A stretch of 64,000 nt of DNA, taken from positions 124,001-188,000 of the forward strand of contig CAWEOA010000003.1 in the NCBI GenBank assembly GCA_963810615.1, read 5' to 3'. The position numbers and the translations under genes are program-made. This DNA comes from JARRQJ01 sp963810615 (lineage in GTDB: Bacteria > Pseudomonadota > Gammaproteobacteria > DRLM01). The notes beneath the pieces were generated by a model. That model was not told where the DNA came from, searched no databases, and worked only from the letters and a program-made list of their open reading frames with translations. Of the stretch, positions 53,490-62,783 are shown one piece after another; the first letter of the stretch is position 1, and every line of letters starts with the position of its first letter.

Positions 53490-53552
53490 TAAATTAGTAA
53501 TATCTAATATTGTGTATGGGTAACGCTATTAGGCAACTAATAGAGAACTAAT
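53486..53552. repeat. Cluster of CTAAT/ATTAG units upstream of rpoE
   Basis: ATTAG at 53493-53497 and 53528-53532 and CTAAT at 53504-53508, 53537-53541 and 53548-53552 occur within 60 bases, with a partial TTAG at 53486. One pair is a perfect 7-bp hairpin: CTATTAG (53526-53532), GCAA loop, CTAATAG (53537-53543). They precede the sigma-E-type -35 at 53545. A repressor or activator array is possible. Confidence 0.5.
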
Positions 53553-53571
53553 ATTATCCGCCATGGTCTAT
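53545..53571 (+). promoter_or_regulatory. Candidate sigma-E type promoter of rpoE
   Basis: GAACTA (53545-53550), a 16-base spacer and TCTAT (53567-53571) resemble the sigma-E/AlgU pattern GAACTT-N16/17-TCTGA. This would give autoregulation, usual for this operon, with a leader of about 45 bases before rpoE. The -10 match is partial. Confidence 0.4.
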
Positions 53572-53623
53572 TGTTTCCGAGTAAAGGGATTTTACTCCTC
53601 AGTGAAGAAGGGGCAGGCCCGAA

Positions 53624-54199
53624 ATGGGCGAGCAAAGTGTTGACCAGCTCCTAGTTGAGCGCGTTCAAAGAGGTGATAAAAAGGCATTTGACATTCTGGT
53701 TGCCAAATATCAGCACAAGATTGTCAAGCTCATTTCCCGCTATATACGGGATCAGGCCGAGGTGTTGGATGTGGCGCAAGATGCCTTTATCAAGGCATAC
53801 CGGGCTCTTCCTAAATTCCGAGGGGAGAGCGCTTTTTATACTTGGCTGTATCGGATTGCCATCAATACCGCCAAGAATTACCTGGTAGCCCAAGGCCGCC
53901 GTCTGCCCGATTCGGACGTGGAAATTAGCGTTGCCGAGAATTTTGAAGGGGCGTCGGAGTTGAGGGATTATGCGACTCCCGAGCGCCTGCTGTTAAAGGA
54001 CGAGATCGAAAGGACGGTATTCGAGGTCATTGAGCAGCTACCGGAGGACCTACGTACGGCGATTACACTACGAGAGCTCGAAGGTTTAAGTTATGAGGAA
54101 ATCGCGGAAGCCATGGGATGCCCGATAGGCACCGTGCGTTCCCGCATCTTCAGGGCTCGTGAAGCGATACATAATAAACTCAAGCCGCTGTTGGCATGA
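53624..54199 (+). CDS. rpoE: RNA polymerase sigma-E factor (RpoE/AlgU)
   Basis: A 191-residue ECF sigma factor. Region 2 (LDVAQDAFIKAYRALPKFRG, FYTWLYRIAINTAKNYL) and region 4 (TAITLRELEGLSYEEIAEAMG, IGTVRSRIFRARE) are complete. It controls the envelope-stress response to misfolded outer-membrane proteins. The following four genes encode its anti-sigma control circuit and a target protease. Confidence 0.97.
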   Translation: MGEQSVDQLLVERVQRGDKKAFDILVAKYQHKIVKLISRYIRDQAEVLDVAQDAFIKAYRALPKFRGESAFYTWLYRIAINTAKNYLVAQGRRLPDSDVEISVAENFEGASELRDYATPERLLLKDEIERTVFEVIEQLPEDLRTAITLRELEGLSYEEIAEAMGCPIGTVRSRIFRAREAIHNKLKPLLA

Positions 54200-54237
54200 T
54201 TCGTTAAGTATTTGGGCACTAATTGCGGGGAAGGTAT

Positions 54238-54870
54238 ATGGCAGACAATCTTGAAGAAAAAATCTCGGTGCTGGTGGATGGTGAAATGCCTCGCGAGGAG
54301 ATTGATGGCCTGATGGACGGGCTCAAGCACGATAAGACCAGTCAGATGTGTTGGCGACATTACCATCTGATCAGCGATGCCTTGAAAAACAATCTCCCCG
54401 ATGAACTCCCAGAGGATTTTGTAAACCGCGTCTCCCTAGCCCTTGAATCCGAACCCCTGCTCTCCACTCCGCCGCGCCGTACCTTTGATTACCAATCATT
54501 CATCAGGCCCACGATCGGTTTCGCTCTGGCCGCTTCCGTTGCAGCCGTGGCTTTTCTCGGTTTGGGCTGGAATACCCAGCAAACGGGTATGGAGCAAATG
54601 CCGACCCTGGCCTCAAATAATTCGCCGGCCTCCAGCGGGATTACCACGGTGAGCACTCAACCGGTGGTATCTTACACGACCGTGCACGGCAGACAGTGGG
54701 ACGTCGAACAGCCTGAACTGGCCTCCAAGCTCAATGACTATTTGATCAACCACGATCAATATTCTGCAGTGGACGGGATGCACAATAGCGTGTTGCCCCA
54801 GGTCAGGATCGTGGGATATGAGCGTCCCGAGACCATCTCACCGAGTAATTTGACCGGTGACGGCCGCTAG
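54238..54870 (+). CDS. rseA: Anti-sigma-E factor RseA (MucA)
   Basis: A 210-residue single-pass inner-membrane protein. The N-terminal cytoplasmic domain that binds sigma-E is seen in EEKISVLVDGEMPREEIDGLMDG and CWRHYHLISDALK; the membrane helix (GFALAASVAAVAFLGLGW) lies near residues 100-118, followed by a periplasmic domain. ATG 54238 has GGGGAAGG upstream; a frame from 54223 is less likely. Regulated proteolysis in the periplasm releases sigma-E. Confidence 0.9.
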   Translation: MADNLEEKISVLVDGEMPREEIDGLMDGLKHDKTSQMCWRHYHLISDALKNNLPDELPEDFVNRVSLALESEPLLSTPPRRTFDYQSFIRPTIGFALAASVAAVAFLGLGWNTQQTGMEQMPTLASNNSPASSGITTVSTQPVVSYTTVHGRQWDVEQPELASKLNDYLINHDQYSAVDGMHNSVLPQVRIVGYERPETISPSNLTGDGR

Positions 54871-54958
54871 GCCTGCATCCGGCTGATCGTATGCATGAGT
54901 ATTGCGAATGGTGATCAGCCCAACTTTATCGCTATCGCGGCGGACTTTTGATTGCCTG

Positions 54959-56020
54959 ATGTTCGACATTCGGATCTTACCTGCTTTGTTCAAACCCCCG
55001 TTTAGCGGCGTACGCGGTTATCGTTGTGCGCCGCGGGCGTGGGCCTGTGTCTTGTTGACTGTGCTCGGGCTGTGCGCCGTACAGGCGCAGGCGGTGGATG
55101 CCGGCGGATCCGCGAACGAGGCAAAGGCGTGGTTGGATAAGATTGCCTCATCCGAGCGGAATGTCAGCTACGAAGGCACGTTTATATTTCGCCGTGATGA
55201 CCAATTGGTGACCATGCATCTCGTGCATGTCGTGGATCAATCGGGTGAAAGAGAGCGCCTCAGCTCCTTGAGCGGCGTGCAGCGGGAATTTTTCCGGAGT
55301 AAGGAAGGGGTCGTATACCTCAGTCCGGGTCAAAAGCATTCCACCCTCAACAAAGAGATCTTAAGGCGGAATTTTCCCGCGCAGCTTGTGGATGGCACAA
55401 AGGATCTGGAAAAGAATTATCGCCTGGTCATGGGGGAAGGCGATCGTATCGCCGGGCGTGCTGCGCGGATGCTGGTCATCGAGCCCAAGGATAATTATCG
55501 TTACGGCTACCGGATTTGGGTTGATGAGAAGACGGGATTATTGCTGCAGTCCGATCTGGTTAACGAGCACGGTAATGCCGTCGAGCAGTTCATGTTTACC
55601 ACCATAAACGTCATGGACATGCCTACACCGCAAATGATCCAGGCCGTGACCATGAGTGATAAAATGCGCCAGGCTCTGAAATCCAGCACCCCCGATACTA
55701 TGTCCGCCACGGCCGATGGGCATTGGCAGGTCATGCGTATGCCGAGCGGTTTTTCTTTGGTCGAGCGCTATCAACACAGTCATGGCAAATGGGGGCCGGT
55801 CGACCAGCTGGTGCTCACCGACGGCATGGCGACCGTTTCGGTATTCGTCGAGCAACTGGGTGAGCACGCCCGGCCGTTCAATGGTGTGTCGCATGTGGGT
55901 GCAGTGAATGCCTACGGAACCGTAGTGAGTGATCATCAACTGACCGTGGTCGGCGAAGTGCCATTGGCGACAGTCCGTTTGATCGGTAACTCACTGAGAT
56001 TGACGGTGGCCGGACAATAG
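54959..56020 (+). CDS. rseB: Sigma-E regulatory protein RseB (MucB)
   Basis: A 353-residue periplasmic protein of the MucB/RseB family (YEGTFIFRRDDQLVTMHLVHVVDQSGERERLSSLSG, YRYGYRIWVDEKTGLLLQSDLVN). It binds RseA and shields it from cleavage until lipid or unfolded protein signals appear. ATG 54959 gives a signal-like stretch (ACVLLTVLGLCAVQAQAVDA) somewhat after an Arg-rich start; a frame from 54902 is open, so the start is uncertain. It is one base from rseC. Confidence 0.9.
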   Translation: MFDIRILPALFKPPFSGVRGYRCAPRAWACVLLTVLGLCAVQAQAVDAGGSANEAKAWLDKIASSERNVSYEGTFIFRRDDQLVTMHLVHVVDQSGERERLSSLSGVQREFFRSKEGVVYLSPGQKHSTLNKEILRRNFPAQLVDGTKDLEKNYRLVMGEGDRIAGRAARMLVIEPKDNYRYGYRIWVDEKTGLLLQSDLVNEHGNAVEQFMFTTINVMDMPTPQMIQAVTMSDKMRQALKSSTPDTMSATADGHWQVMRMPSGFSLVERYQHSHGKWGPVDQLVLTDGMATVSVFVEQLGEHARPFNGVSHVGAVNAYGTVVSDHQLTVVGEVPLATVRLIGNSLRLTVAGQ

Positions 56021-56512
56021 ATGATCGAGCAAATCGCGACCGTGGTGGAGCTTGAAGACGATGCCGCGTGGGTGGAAACCCAGCGGCACAGTGCTTGTGG
56101 AGCTTGCGCCATGAATAAAGGTTGCGGAGCGGGTTTGTTCGCGAAAGCCTTCAGGTTTGGTTCTCCCCGATTGAAAGTGCGACATACTCACGATGTCGAA
56201 GTGGGTGATCGCGTGGTGATAGGTGTCGATGAGCAGGCCCTGGTCCGCGGTTCGTTTGCCGCTTATATCATGCCGATCCTATTCATGCTGGGGTTCGCCT
56301 TGCTGGGTGAAACTCAGATAGCGGGTATGTTGACGCAAGTTGCGCCTGATATTGTCACCCTGCTGTCGGGGATGGTCGGTTTGGCCGCGGGTTTGATGTG
56401 GCTCAGGCGCCATAGTCAAAGTATTGGTGACGATCGCCGCTATCAACCTTTGATTCTGAAAAAGACTGCCGATCATGTTTCCGCGGCTTGCCCAAAATCC
56501 GAATCTTATTGA
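56021..56512 (+). CDS. rseC: Sigma-E positive regulator RseC/MucC
   Basis: A 163-residue inner-membrane protein with two helices (YIMPILFMLGFALLG, IVTLLSGMVGLAAGLMWL). The N-terminal cytoplasmic part has the Cys-rich GACAMNKGCGAG motif of RseC. It tunes sigma-E activity; RseC-family proteins are also linked to SoxR reduction. The start directly abuts the rseB stop. Confidence 0.92.
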   Translation: MIEQIATVVELEDDAAWVETQRHSACGACAMNKGCGAGLFAKAFRFGSPRLKVRHTHDVEVGDRVVIGVDEQALVRGSFAAYIMPILFMLGFALLGETQIAGMLTQVAPDIVTLLSGMVGLAAGLMWLRRHSQSIGDDRRYQPLILKKTADHVSAACPKSESY

Positions 56513-56545
56513 CAACAGATAATGAACTTATGGAATGGAAGTCAG

Positions 56546-57988
56546 ATGATAAATCGTAATATGTACTTTGCTTGGCTGGTCGCCGTATGCACCATATTCT
56601 CCGCGTCTCAGGCGCAGGCGCGTGAGTTACCCGATTTTACGGATATCGTGACCAAAACCAGCCCGGCGGTGGTAAACATCAGCACTTCCCAAACCATAAA
56701 ACAACATCCGCGGATACCCCACGGCATGCCGAAGGGGCCCAACGGTTCACCGCCCCTGGACGATTTTTTCCGGCGTTTTTTCGGTGATCCCGGACAAGGT
56801 AATGACGGTGGGGATGACAATGACTTCAGTACCCAATCCTTGGGATCGGGATTCATCATTTCCTCCGACGGTTATATCCTCACCAACGATCATGTGATCA
56901 AGGATGCGGATAAGATAATCGTGCGTCTCAACGATCGTCAGGAATTTGAAGCGAAGGTGATGGGTGCGGACGAGCGCAGCGACGTGGCCCTGCTCAAGAT
57001 CGACGCCAAGAATTTACCGACGGTCCAGATCGGACACTCCTCCAAGCTTAAGGTTGGAGAGTGGGTGCTCGCCATCGGCTCGCCTTTTGATTTCGATCAT
57101 TCGGTGACGGCCGGCATCGTCAGTGCATTGGGACGCAGTTTGCCCAACGAAAATTATGTGCCGTTCATCCAAACGGATGTGGCGATCAATCCCGGAAATT
57201 CCGGCGGCCCCTTATTCAATATGGACGGCGAAGTGGTCGGTATCAATTCCCAGATCTACAGCCGCACCGGCGGTTTTATGGGATTGTCGTTTACCATCCC
57301 CATCGATTTGGCGATGGATGTCGTCGATCAGCTCAAGAACAAGGGTAGCGTTACCCGTGGCTGGCTGGGCGTCTTGATTCAAGATGTCACCGGAGACTTG
57401 GCCGAATCCTTCGGCATGGATCGTCCGGGCGGGGCCCTGGTGGCGCAGGTATTGCCAGGCAGTCCGGCGGAGAAGGCCGGGATCAAGGTGGGTGACGTCA
57501 TCCTGGAGTTCAATAACACCCCGATCGATAATTCCTCCTCCCTGCCGCCGATTGTGGGCCGGATGCAGGTCGGTCAAGAGGCATCGGTGAAGATTTTGCG
57601 TGACGGCAAATCGAAGCAGGTCAAGATCAAGATCGGCGAATTGCCGCCGGAAGAGGAGATCAAACAGGCCAGCCGCGGCGGGGATGAAGGTACCAACGAT
57701 AACCGCTTGGGCGCGGTGGTGAAGGATTTGACCGCCGATCAGCGCAATAGCTTGGACAAGAAGAAGAGCGGGGTCTATGTGGATGATGTCCACAGCGGCC
57801 CGGCGCGGGCGGCCGGGTTGCGCCAGGGCGATATTATTCTCATGATCAATAACGTGGATGTGAAGAACGTCAGCCAGTTTCAGAAATTGGTTAAGGATTT
57901 GCCCGCGGGCAAATCGCTGCCGATGCTGGTGCAACGGGGTTCAGGTCCCATGTTTCTGGCGCTCAAGATGCCCGATAAGGACAACTAA
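56546..57988 (+). CDS. degP: Periplasmic serine protease DegP/MucD (Do family)
   Basis: A 480-residue exported HtrA-type protease with signal peptide to about AQARELPD. The catalytic triad is visible as H in TNDHVIKDAD, D in DVALLKIDAK and S in GNSGGPLFN. Two PDZ domains follow (RGWLGVLIQDVTG, then PEEEIKQ and GVYVDDVHSGPARAAGLRQGDIIL). It removes misfolded envelope proteins and acts in the sigma-E circuit. ATG 56546 follows GGAAG; the frame from 56522 starts two Met earlier. Confidence 0.95.
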   Translation: MINRNMYFAWLVAVCTIFSASQAQARELPDFTDIVTKTSPAVVNISTSQTIKQHPRIPHGMPKGPNGSPPLDDFFRRFFGDPGQGNDGGDDNDFSTQSLGSGFIISSDGYILTNDHVIKDADKIIVRLNDRQEFEAKVMGADERSDVALLKIDAKNLPTVQIGHSSKLKVGEWVLAIGSPFDFDHSVTAGIVSALGRSLPNENYVPFIQTDVAINPGNSGGPLFNMDGEVVGINSQIYSRTGGFMGLSFTIPIDLAMDVVDQLKNKGSVTRGWLGVLIQDVTGDLAESFGMDRPGGALVAQVLPGSPAEKAGIKVGDVILEFNNTPIDNSSSLPPIVGRMQVGQEASVKILRDGKSKQVKIKIGELPPEEEIKQASRGGDEGTNDNRLGAVVKDLTADQRNSLDKKKSGVYVDDVHSGPARAAGLRQGDIILMINNVDVKNVSQFQKLVKDLPAGKSLPMLVQRGSGPMFLALKMPDKDN

Positions 57989-58032
57989 ACCTCGTTAATT
58001 CGCATTGCGGCGGCGCGGTGATTCTGGAAAAC

Positions 58033-58085
58033 GGAAAAATCCGGTACACTGGCGGGCTTTGGCGGCCCAGGTGTCCGGTTTTTCC
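58033..58085. repeat. Imperfect long hairpin before lepA
   Basis: GGAAAAATCCGGTACACTGG at 58033-58052 pairs imperfectly with CCAGGTGTCCGGTTTTTCC at 58067-58085, about 17 of 20 positions pairing with two bulges and a 14-base loop. It sits 12 bases before the lepA ATG and could be a degP terminator, although no U-run follows, or a structured lepA leader. A TACACT -10-like hexamer lies in the left arm. Confidence 0.5.
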
Positions 58086-58097
58086 GGTTTCTAATCG

Positions 58098-59891
58098 ATG
58101 AAGTATATTCGCAACTTTTCCATTATCGCCCATATAGACCACGGCAAATCCACGCTGGCCGATCGTCTTATTCAAATCTGCGGAGGATTGACCTCGCGTG
58201 AGATGGCGGAGCAGGTCCTGGATTCCATGGACTTGGAACGGGAACGCGGCATTACCATCAAGGCGCAGTGCGTGTCATTACGTTATCAGGCCAAGGATGG
58301 ACATATTTATTTGCTGAATTTCATCGATACGCCCGGGCACGTGGATTTTTCCTACGAGGTGTCGCGTTCCCTCGCCGCCTGCGAAGGGGCGTTGCTGGTG
58401 GTCGATGCCTCGCAAGGCGTCGAGGCGCAAACCGTGGCCAACTGCTATACCGCCATCGAGCAGGGACTGGAGGTGGTGCCGGTGCTGAACAAGATCGATC
58501 TGCCCACCGCCGATGTCGAGCGGGTGACGCGGGAAATCGAAGATATCATCGGTATTGAAGCGGATAACGCGGTGCAGGTGAGCGCCAAGACCGGGATAGG
58601 GGTGGAGGATTTGCTGGAGGAATTGATCAGGCGTATTCCCCCGCCCAAAGGCGATGCGGAGGCGCCATTGCAGGCGCTGATCGTCGATTCCTGGTTCGAT
58701 AACTATCTGGGCGTGGTTTCTCTGGTGCGCCTAATGCAAGGGAGCTTGAAGGCCAAGGACAAGATCACCGTCATGTCCACCCAGCGCCATTATTACGCGG
58801 ACAAGGTCGGGATCTTTACCCCGAAACGCCTGGACACGGGTCGTCTCAGTGCCGGAGAGGTGGGTTTCATCATTGCCGGCATTAAAGAGGTGGACGGCGC
58901 CCCGGTGGGTGATACGCTCACCCATACCAGCCATCCCGCCGCCGCGCCGCTGGCAGGATTCAAGAAGGTGCAGCCTCAGGTGTTCGCGGGACTGTTTCCC
59001 ATCAGCGCCGAAGAGTATGAAGACTTGCGCGACGCCTTGGGCAAACTGCGCCTCAACGATTCTTCGCTGTTCTACGAGCCGGAGGTTTCGCAGGCATTGG
59101 GATTCGGCTTCCGATGCGGATTTCTCGGCATGCTGCACATGGAGATCGTTCAGGAACGCCTGGAGCGTGAATACGATTTGGATCTCATCATCACCGCGCC
59201 GACGGTGGTGTATGAATTGCTGAACAAGCAGGGCGAGGTGCTGTACGTAGACAATCCCTCCAAATTGCCGCCTCCGGGAGATGTAGAGGAGATGCGGGAG
59301 CCGATCATAACCACCAATATCCTCGTTCCGCAACTGCATCTGGGTGCGGTCATCACCTTGTGTGAAGAACGCCGCGGCATCCAGAAAAAAATGCAATTTC
59401 ACGGCAACCATGTGGCGCTGACCTATGAGATGCCCATGGCTGAGGTCGTCATGGATTTCTTCGATCGCCTCAAGTCCGTCAGCCGCGGTTACGCCTCCAT
59501 GGACTACAACTTCGACCGTTTCGCGGCGGCGGATCTGGTTAAACTCGATGTGCTGATCAACACCGAACGGGTGGACGCACTGTCCATAATCGTGCATCGT
59601 TCCAATAGTATCCAGCGCGGCCGGGACCTCGTGGAAAAGCTGCGGGAGGTGATTCCCCGCCAGATGTTCGATGTAGCTATTCAGGCGGCGATCGGTTCCA
59701 AAATCATCTCCCGTGAAACGGTGAAGGCCTTACGCAAAAATGTCACGGCTAAGTGTTACGGAGGCGACCTGTCCCGTAAGCGTAAATTGCTCGAGAAGCA
59801 GAAGGCCGGGAAGAAGCGTATGAAGCAGCTGGGCTCGGTCGAGATCCCGCAAGAGGCATTTATGGCAATTTTACAAGTAGGAAAGAAATAG
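58098..59891 (+). CDS. lepA: Elongation factor 4 (LepA)
   Basis: A 597-residue translational GTPase with EF-G-like domains. GTPase motifs are AHIDHGKSTLADRL (G1), DTPGHVDF (G3) and NKIDLP (G4). LepA promotes back-translocation or helps ribosomes at low magnesium. No classical ribosome site precedes the ATG; the hairpin at 58033-58085 lies just upstream. lepB follows directly after the stop. Confidence 0.97.
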   Translation: MKYIRNFSIIAHIDHGKSTLADRLIQICGGLTSREMAEQVLDSMDLERERGITIKAQCVSLRYQAKDGHIYLLNFIDTPGHVDFSYEVSRSLAACEGALLVVDASQGVEAQTVANCYTAIEQGLEVVPVLNKIDLPTADVERVTREIEDIIGIEADNAVQVSAKTGIGVEDLLEELIRRIPPPKGDAEAPLQALIVDSWFDNYLGVVSLVRLMQGSLKAKDKITVMSTQRHYYADKVGIFTPKRLDTGRLSAGEVGFIIAGIKEVDGAPVGDTLTHTSHPAAAPLAGFKKVQPQVFAGLFPISAEEYEDLRDALGKLRLNDSSLFYEPEVSQALGFGFRCGFLGMLHMEIVQERLEREYDLDLIITAPTVVYELLNKQGEVLYVDNPSKLPPPGDVEEMREPIITTNILVPQLHLGAVITLCEERRGIQKKMQFHGNHVALTYEMPMAEVVMDFFDRLKSVSRGYASMDYNFDRFAAADLVKLDVLINTERVDALSIIVHRSNSIQRGRDLVEKLREVIPRQMFDVAIQAAIGSKIISRETVKALRKNVTAKCYGGDLSRKRKLLEKQKAGKKRMKQLGSVEIPQEAFMAILQVGKK

Positions 59892-60725
59892 ATGAGCTAC
59901 GATTTTCCAACCATCATGGTGATTTTTCTGATCGTCTGCGGAATTATCTGGGCGGCGGATGCCGTGATGTGGGCGCCGCGCCGTCGCGAAGCCGTGGCGA
60001 CGGCCACCCAGGCGGCGGGGGGAGACTTAGACGAGGAGACTCGCCTGCGGCTCAGTAAAGAGCCGGTATTGGTGGAATATGCGCGGTCGTTTTTCCCCGT
60101 GATCCTGGCGGTATTCTGTCTGCGCTCATTCCTGGTGGAGCCGTTTCGCATCCCCTCCGGCTCCATGATTCCCACGTTGTGGACCGGCGACTTCATCCTG
60201 GTCAATAAATTCGCCTATGGCATACGCTTGCCGGTCTTGAACGACAAGATCCTCAATATCGGTGAGCCGCATCGGGGCGACGTAGTGGTGTTTCGCTATC
60301 CCGAGGATCCTTCGACGGATTATATCAAGCGGGTCATCGGCTTGCCCGGTGATCGCATTGCCTATCATGATAAGACGGTTTTCATCAACGGGGTCAAGGC
60401 CGATCAGCGCTTCATGGGACCTTTTACCGAGTTTCCTACGGGTATTCCCATGCCGAGCCGCCTCGAAGTAGAATCCCTGGGGGATAAGAAACATATCATG
60501 GTCATACATCCCGGATTTTACGGCAGGCTTGAGCAAGGTGAGTGGACGGTCCCGCCGCACAGTTACTTTATGATGGGGGACAATCGGGATAATAGTAACG
60601 ATAGTCGCGCTTGGGGTTTCGTGCCGGAGAAGAATTTGATCGGCAAGGCATTCATGATATGGATGAACTGGAATGGTTCGAATGGGGGAATTACTTGGAA
60701 TCGCTTGGGGAAAGCGATTCAATAG
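59892..60725 (+). CDS. lepB: Signal peptidase I (LepB)
   Basis: A 277-residue inner-membrane protease that removes signal peptides. Two N-terminal helices, then the catalytic Ser (PSGSMIPTL) and Lys (YIKRVIGLPGD), and the conserved GDNRDNSNDSR box. The start is directly after the lepA stop. A slightly short C-terminus is normal for this family. Confidence 0.96.
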   Translation: MSYDFPTIMVIFLIVCGIIWAADAVMWAPRRREAVATATQAAGGDLDEETRLRLSKEPVLVEYARSFFPVILAVFCLRSFLVEPFRIPSGSMIPTLWTGDFILVNKFAYGIRLPVLNDKILNIGEPHRGDVVVFRYPEDPSTDYIKRVIGLPGDRIAYHDKTVFINGVKADQRFMGPFTEFPTGIPMPSRLEVESLGDKKHIMVIHPGFYGRLEQGEWTVPPHSYFMMGDNRDNSNDSRAWGFVPEKNLIGKAFMIWMNWNGSNGGITWNRLGKAIQ

Positions 60726-60746
60726 CGAATATGCGGAAGGGATAAA

Positions 60747-61139
60747 ATGAATAGCATTGCCGCAAGAAACCGCCAGAACGGTATGACGTATTTGGGTATG
60801 CTGATCTTGTTGGTCGTCATCGCCTTCTCCGCCGTCGTGCTGATCAAGGTGGCGCCTTTGTACATGGAACATTTCAAGGTGAAGTCTTCACTGGAGTCGC
60901 TGGCTCAGGAGGCCAAGGACGACCAGTCGGTATTATCGCCGATCGAGCTCGAGAAGCATTTGCTGAATCGGCTAAGTATCAATGATGTGCAGCATGTAAC
61001 CAAGGACAATATCAAGATCACCAGAGAGGGCCGTAAAACCGTGGTTGATGTGGATTATGAAGCGCGGGTGACGCTGTTCTATAATCTCGACCTGGTAGCG
61101 CGATTCCCGGATAATCGTGTCGAGTTGGGGGGGCCTTGA
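60747..61139 (+). CDS. DUF4845 membrane protein
   Basis: A 130-residue single-pass protein (TYLGMLILLVVIAFSAVVLIKVAPLYM) with a type IV pilin-like start and an extracytoplasmic helix-rich domain. DUF4845 is the usual neighbour between lepB and rnc in gammaproteobacteria, with no established function. The stop overlaps the rnc TTG start by four bases (TTGA). Confidence 0.9.
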   Translation: MNSIAARNRQNGMTYLGMLILLVVIAFSAVVLIKVAPLYMEHFKVKSSLESLAQEAKDDQSVLSPIELEKHLLNRLSINDVQHVTKDNIKITREGRKTVVDVDYEARVTLFYNLDLVARFPDNRVELGGP

Positions 61140-61822
61140 GCCGCTCCTACGAAAGATTGCAAGAACTGCTGGGCTACCGGTTTGCAAGGCAGGAACTACT
61201 GGAGACCGCGCTCACGCACCGCAGTTTCAGTAAAAGCAACAACGAGCGGCTGGAGTTCCTCGGCGACGGTGTGTTGAATTTCGTCGTCGCCCACCTATTG
61301 TTTGAGCGTTTTCCCGCAGCGGATGAAGGCCAATTGAGCCGGCTGCGCGCGCATTTGGTGAAGGGGGCCGCCCTGGCGGTGTTGGCGCGTCAATTTCAAC
61401 TCGGTGACTATCTGCACTTGGGGCCGGGAGAGCTCAAGAGCGGTGGTTTTCGCCGCGATTCGATATTGGCAGGCGCCTTGGAAGCCATTATCGGTGCGGT
61501 CTATCTAGACGGCGGCTTTGCGCTGGTAAGCGGCCTGATCGGCTCGATCTATCACGACATGCTGAGCTCTCTTACTTTGGAACAAGGGTTTAAAGACCCC
61601 AAGACCCGTCTGCAGGAATTCCTGCAGGGACGGGGGATGAATCTGCCCGAATACCGGGTATTATCCACGGCGGGGGACGCACACAATCAACAGTTTCAGG
61701 TGGAATGCAACATTGTCGATGCCGAGATCCTGACCCGCGGCGGAGGCGGTAACCGCCGCAGCGCGGAACAGGAGGCGGCGAGCAAGGCCTTGGCCTTGTT
61801 GGGCGATGCGGCGAATGAATAG
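61136..61822 (+). CDS. rnc: Ribonuclease III
   Basis: A 228-residue double-strand-specific RNase. The signature NNERLEFLGDGVLN holds the catalytic acid residues, and a second acidic cluster is in EAIIGAVYLDGG. The double-stranded RNA-binding domain is near DPKTRLQEFLQGRGMNLPEY. It begins at TTG 61136, overlapping DUF4845, an unusual start that fits translational coupling. It processes rRNA and regulatory RNAs. Confidence 0.95.
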   Translation: MSRSYERLQELLGYRFARQELLETALTHRSFSKSNNERLEFLGDGVLNFVVAHLLFERFPAADEGQLSRLRAHLVKGAALAVLARQFQLGDYLHLGPGELKSGGFRRDSILAGALEAIIGAVYLDGGFALVSGLIGSIYHDMLSSLTLEQGFKDPKTRLQEFLQGRGMNLPEYRVLSTAGDAHNQQFQVECNIVDAEILTRGGGGNRRSAEQEAASKALALLGDAANE

Positions 61823-61845
61823 CGATAACCCTAAGGTGAGCGGAA

Positions 61846-62754
61846 ATGGATGAGGCAAAAAAGTTCCGCTGCGGGTTTGCTGCGATTATCGGTCGCCCCA
61901 ATGTGGGCAAGTCCACCTTGCTTAACCGTATTGTCGGGCAAAAGCTTACTATTACCTCGTCCCGTCCCCAGACTACGCGCCACAAGATTTTAGGGATTAA
62001 AACCTTGCCGCAAAGCCAGGTGGTCTATGTGGACACGCCCGGCCTGCACCGCGCCGGCAAGAGCGCGATCAACCGTTATATGAATCGTACCGCAAAATCG
62101 GCGCTCGCCGACGTGGATGTGGTGCTGTGGGTCATCGAGGCCTTGCGCTGGACCGACGAGGACCAGGATATCCTGGCGGCGCTGACGATGAGTGAGGCGC
62201 CGGTAATTCTGGTGGTCAATAAGGTAGACAAGGTGAGTGATAAAACCGCTTTATTGCCTTTTCTTGAGGAGCTCTCGCATAAGCGTGAATTTACCGAGGT
62301 CATCCCCTTGTCGGCACGCGGCGGCGACAATGTGGAGCGTCTCGAGACCTTGGTAATGAACTTAGTTCCGGAAGGCGAGGCGTTCTTTCCCGAGGATCAA
62401 GTCACGGATCGCAGTGAGCGCTTTCTCGCCGCGGAGTTGCTGCGGGAAAAACTCATGCGCCGTCTCGGCGAGGAATTACCCTACGCCGTCACTGTGCAGA
62501 TTGAGGAATTCTCGGAACAGAACGAGGTGTTGCATATTCACGCGGTGATCTGGGTGGAAAAAGAGAGCCAGAAGGCGATCGTCATCGGCAAAGGAGGGGA
62601 GGCGCTCAAGGAAATCGGCCGCCGCGCCCGCATCGGCATGGAACAAGCATTCGGCGCCAAGGTTTTTTTAAAGACCTGGGTACGGGTCAAGGAGTCCTGG
62701 TCCGAAGATGAGCGTCTGTTGCGCCAACTGGGCTATGATGATAGCGAGGGTTGA
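61846..62754 (+). CDS. era: GTPase Era
   Basis: A 302-residue GTPase needed for 30S ribosome maturation. Motifs: GRPNVGKSTLLN, DTPGLH and NKVDK. The C-terminal KH domain (VIGKGGEALKEIGRRARIGMEQ) binds 16S rRNA. Ends in an overlap or near-overlap with the recO start. Confidence 0.97.
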   Translation: MDEAKKFRCGFAAIIGRPNVGKSTLLNRIVGQKLTITSSRPQTTRHKILGIKTLPQSQVVYVDTPGLHRAGKSAINRYMNRTAKSALADVDVVLWVIEALRWTDEDQDILAALTMSEAPVILVVNKVDKVSDKTALLPFLEELSHKREFTEVIPLSARGGDNVERLETLVMNLVPEGEAFFPEDQVTDRSERFLAAELLREKLMRRLGEELPYAVTVQIEEFSEQNEVLHIHAVIWVEKESQKAIVIGKGGEALKEIGRRARIGMEQAFGAKVFLKTWVRVKESWSEDERLLRQLGYDDSEG

Positions 62755-62783
62755 TGTCCGGTTTGCGGCCGGGGAGTGTCATT

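Larger units (their letters stand above)
53293..53623. other. nadB-rpoE divergent region with many inverted repeats
   Basis: No gene seen in this 331-base divergent gap. Its first part is ordinary; from 53443 it has a 9-bp inverted repeat and from 53486 a cluster of CTAAT/ATTAG units, leading into the rpoE promoter (see separate entries). Confidence 0.6.
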
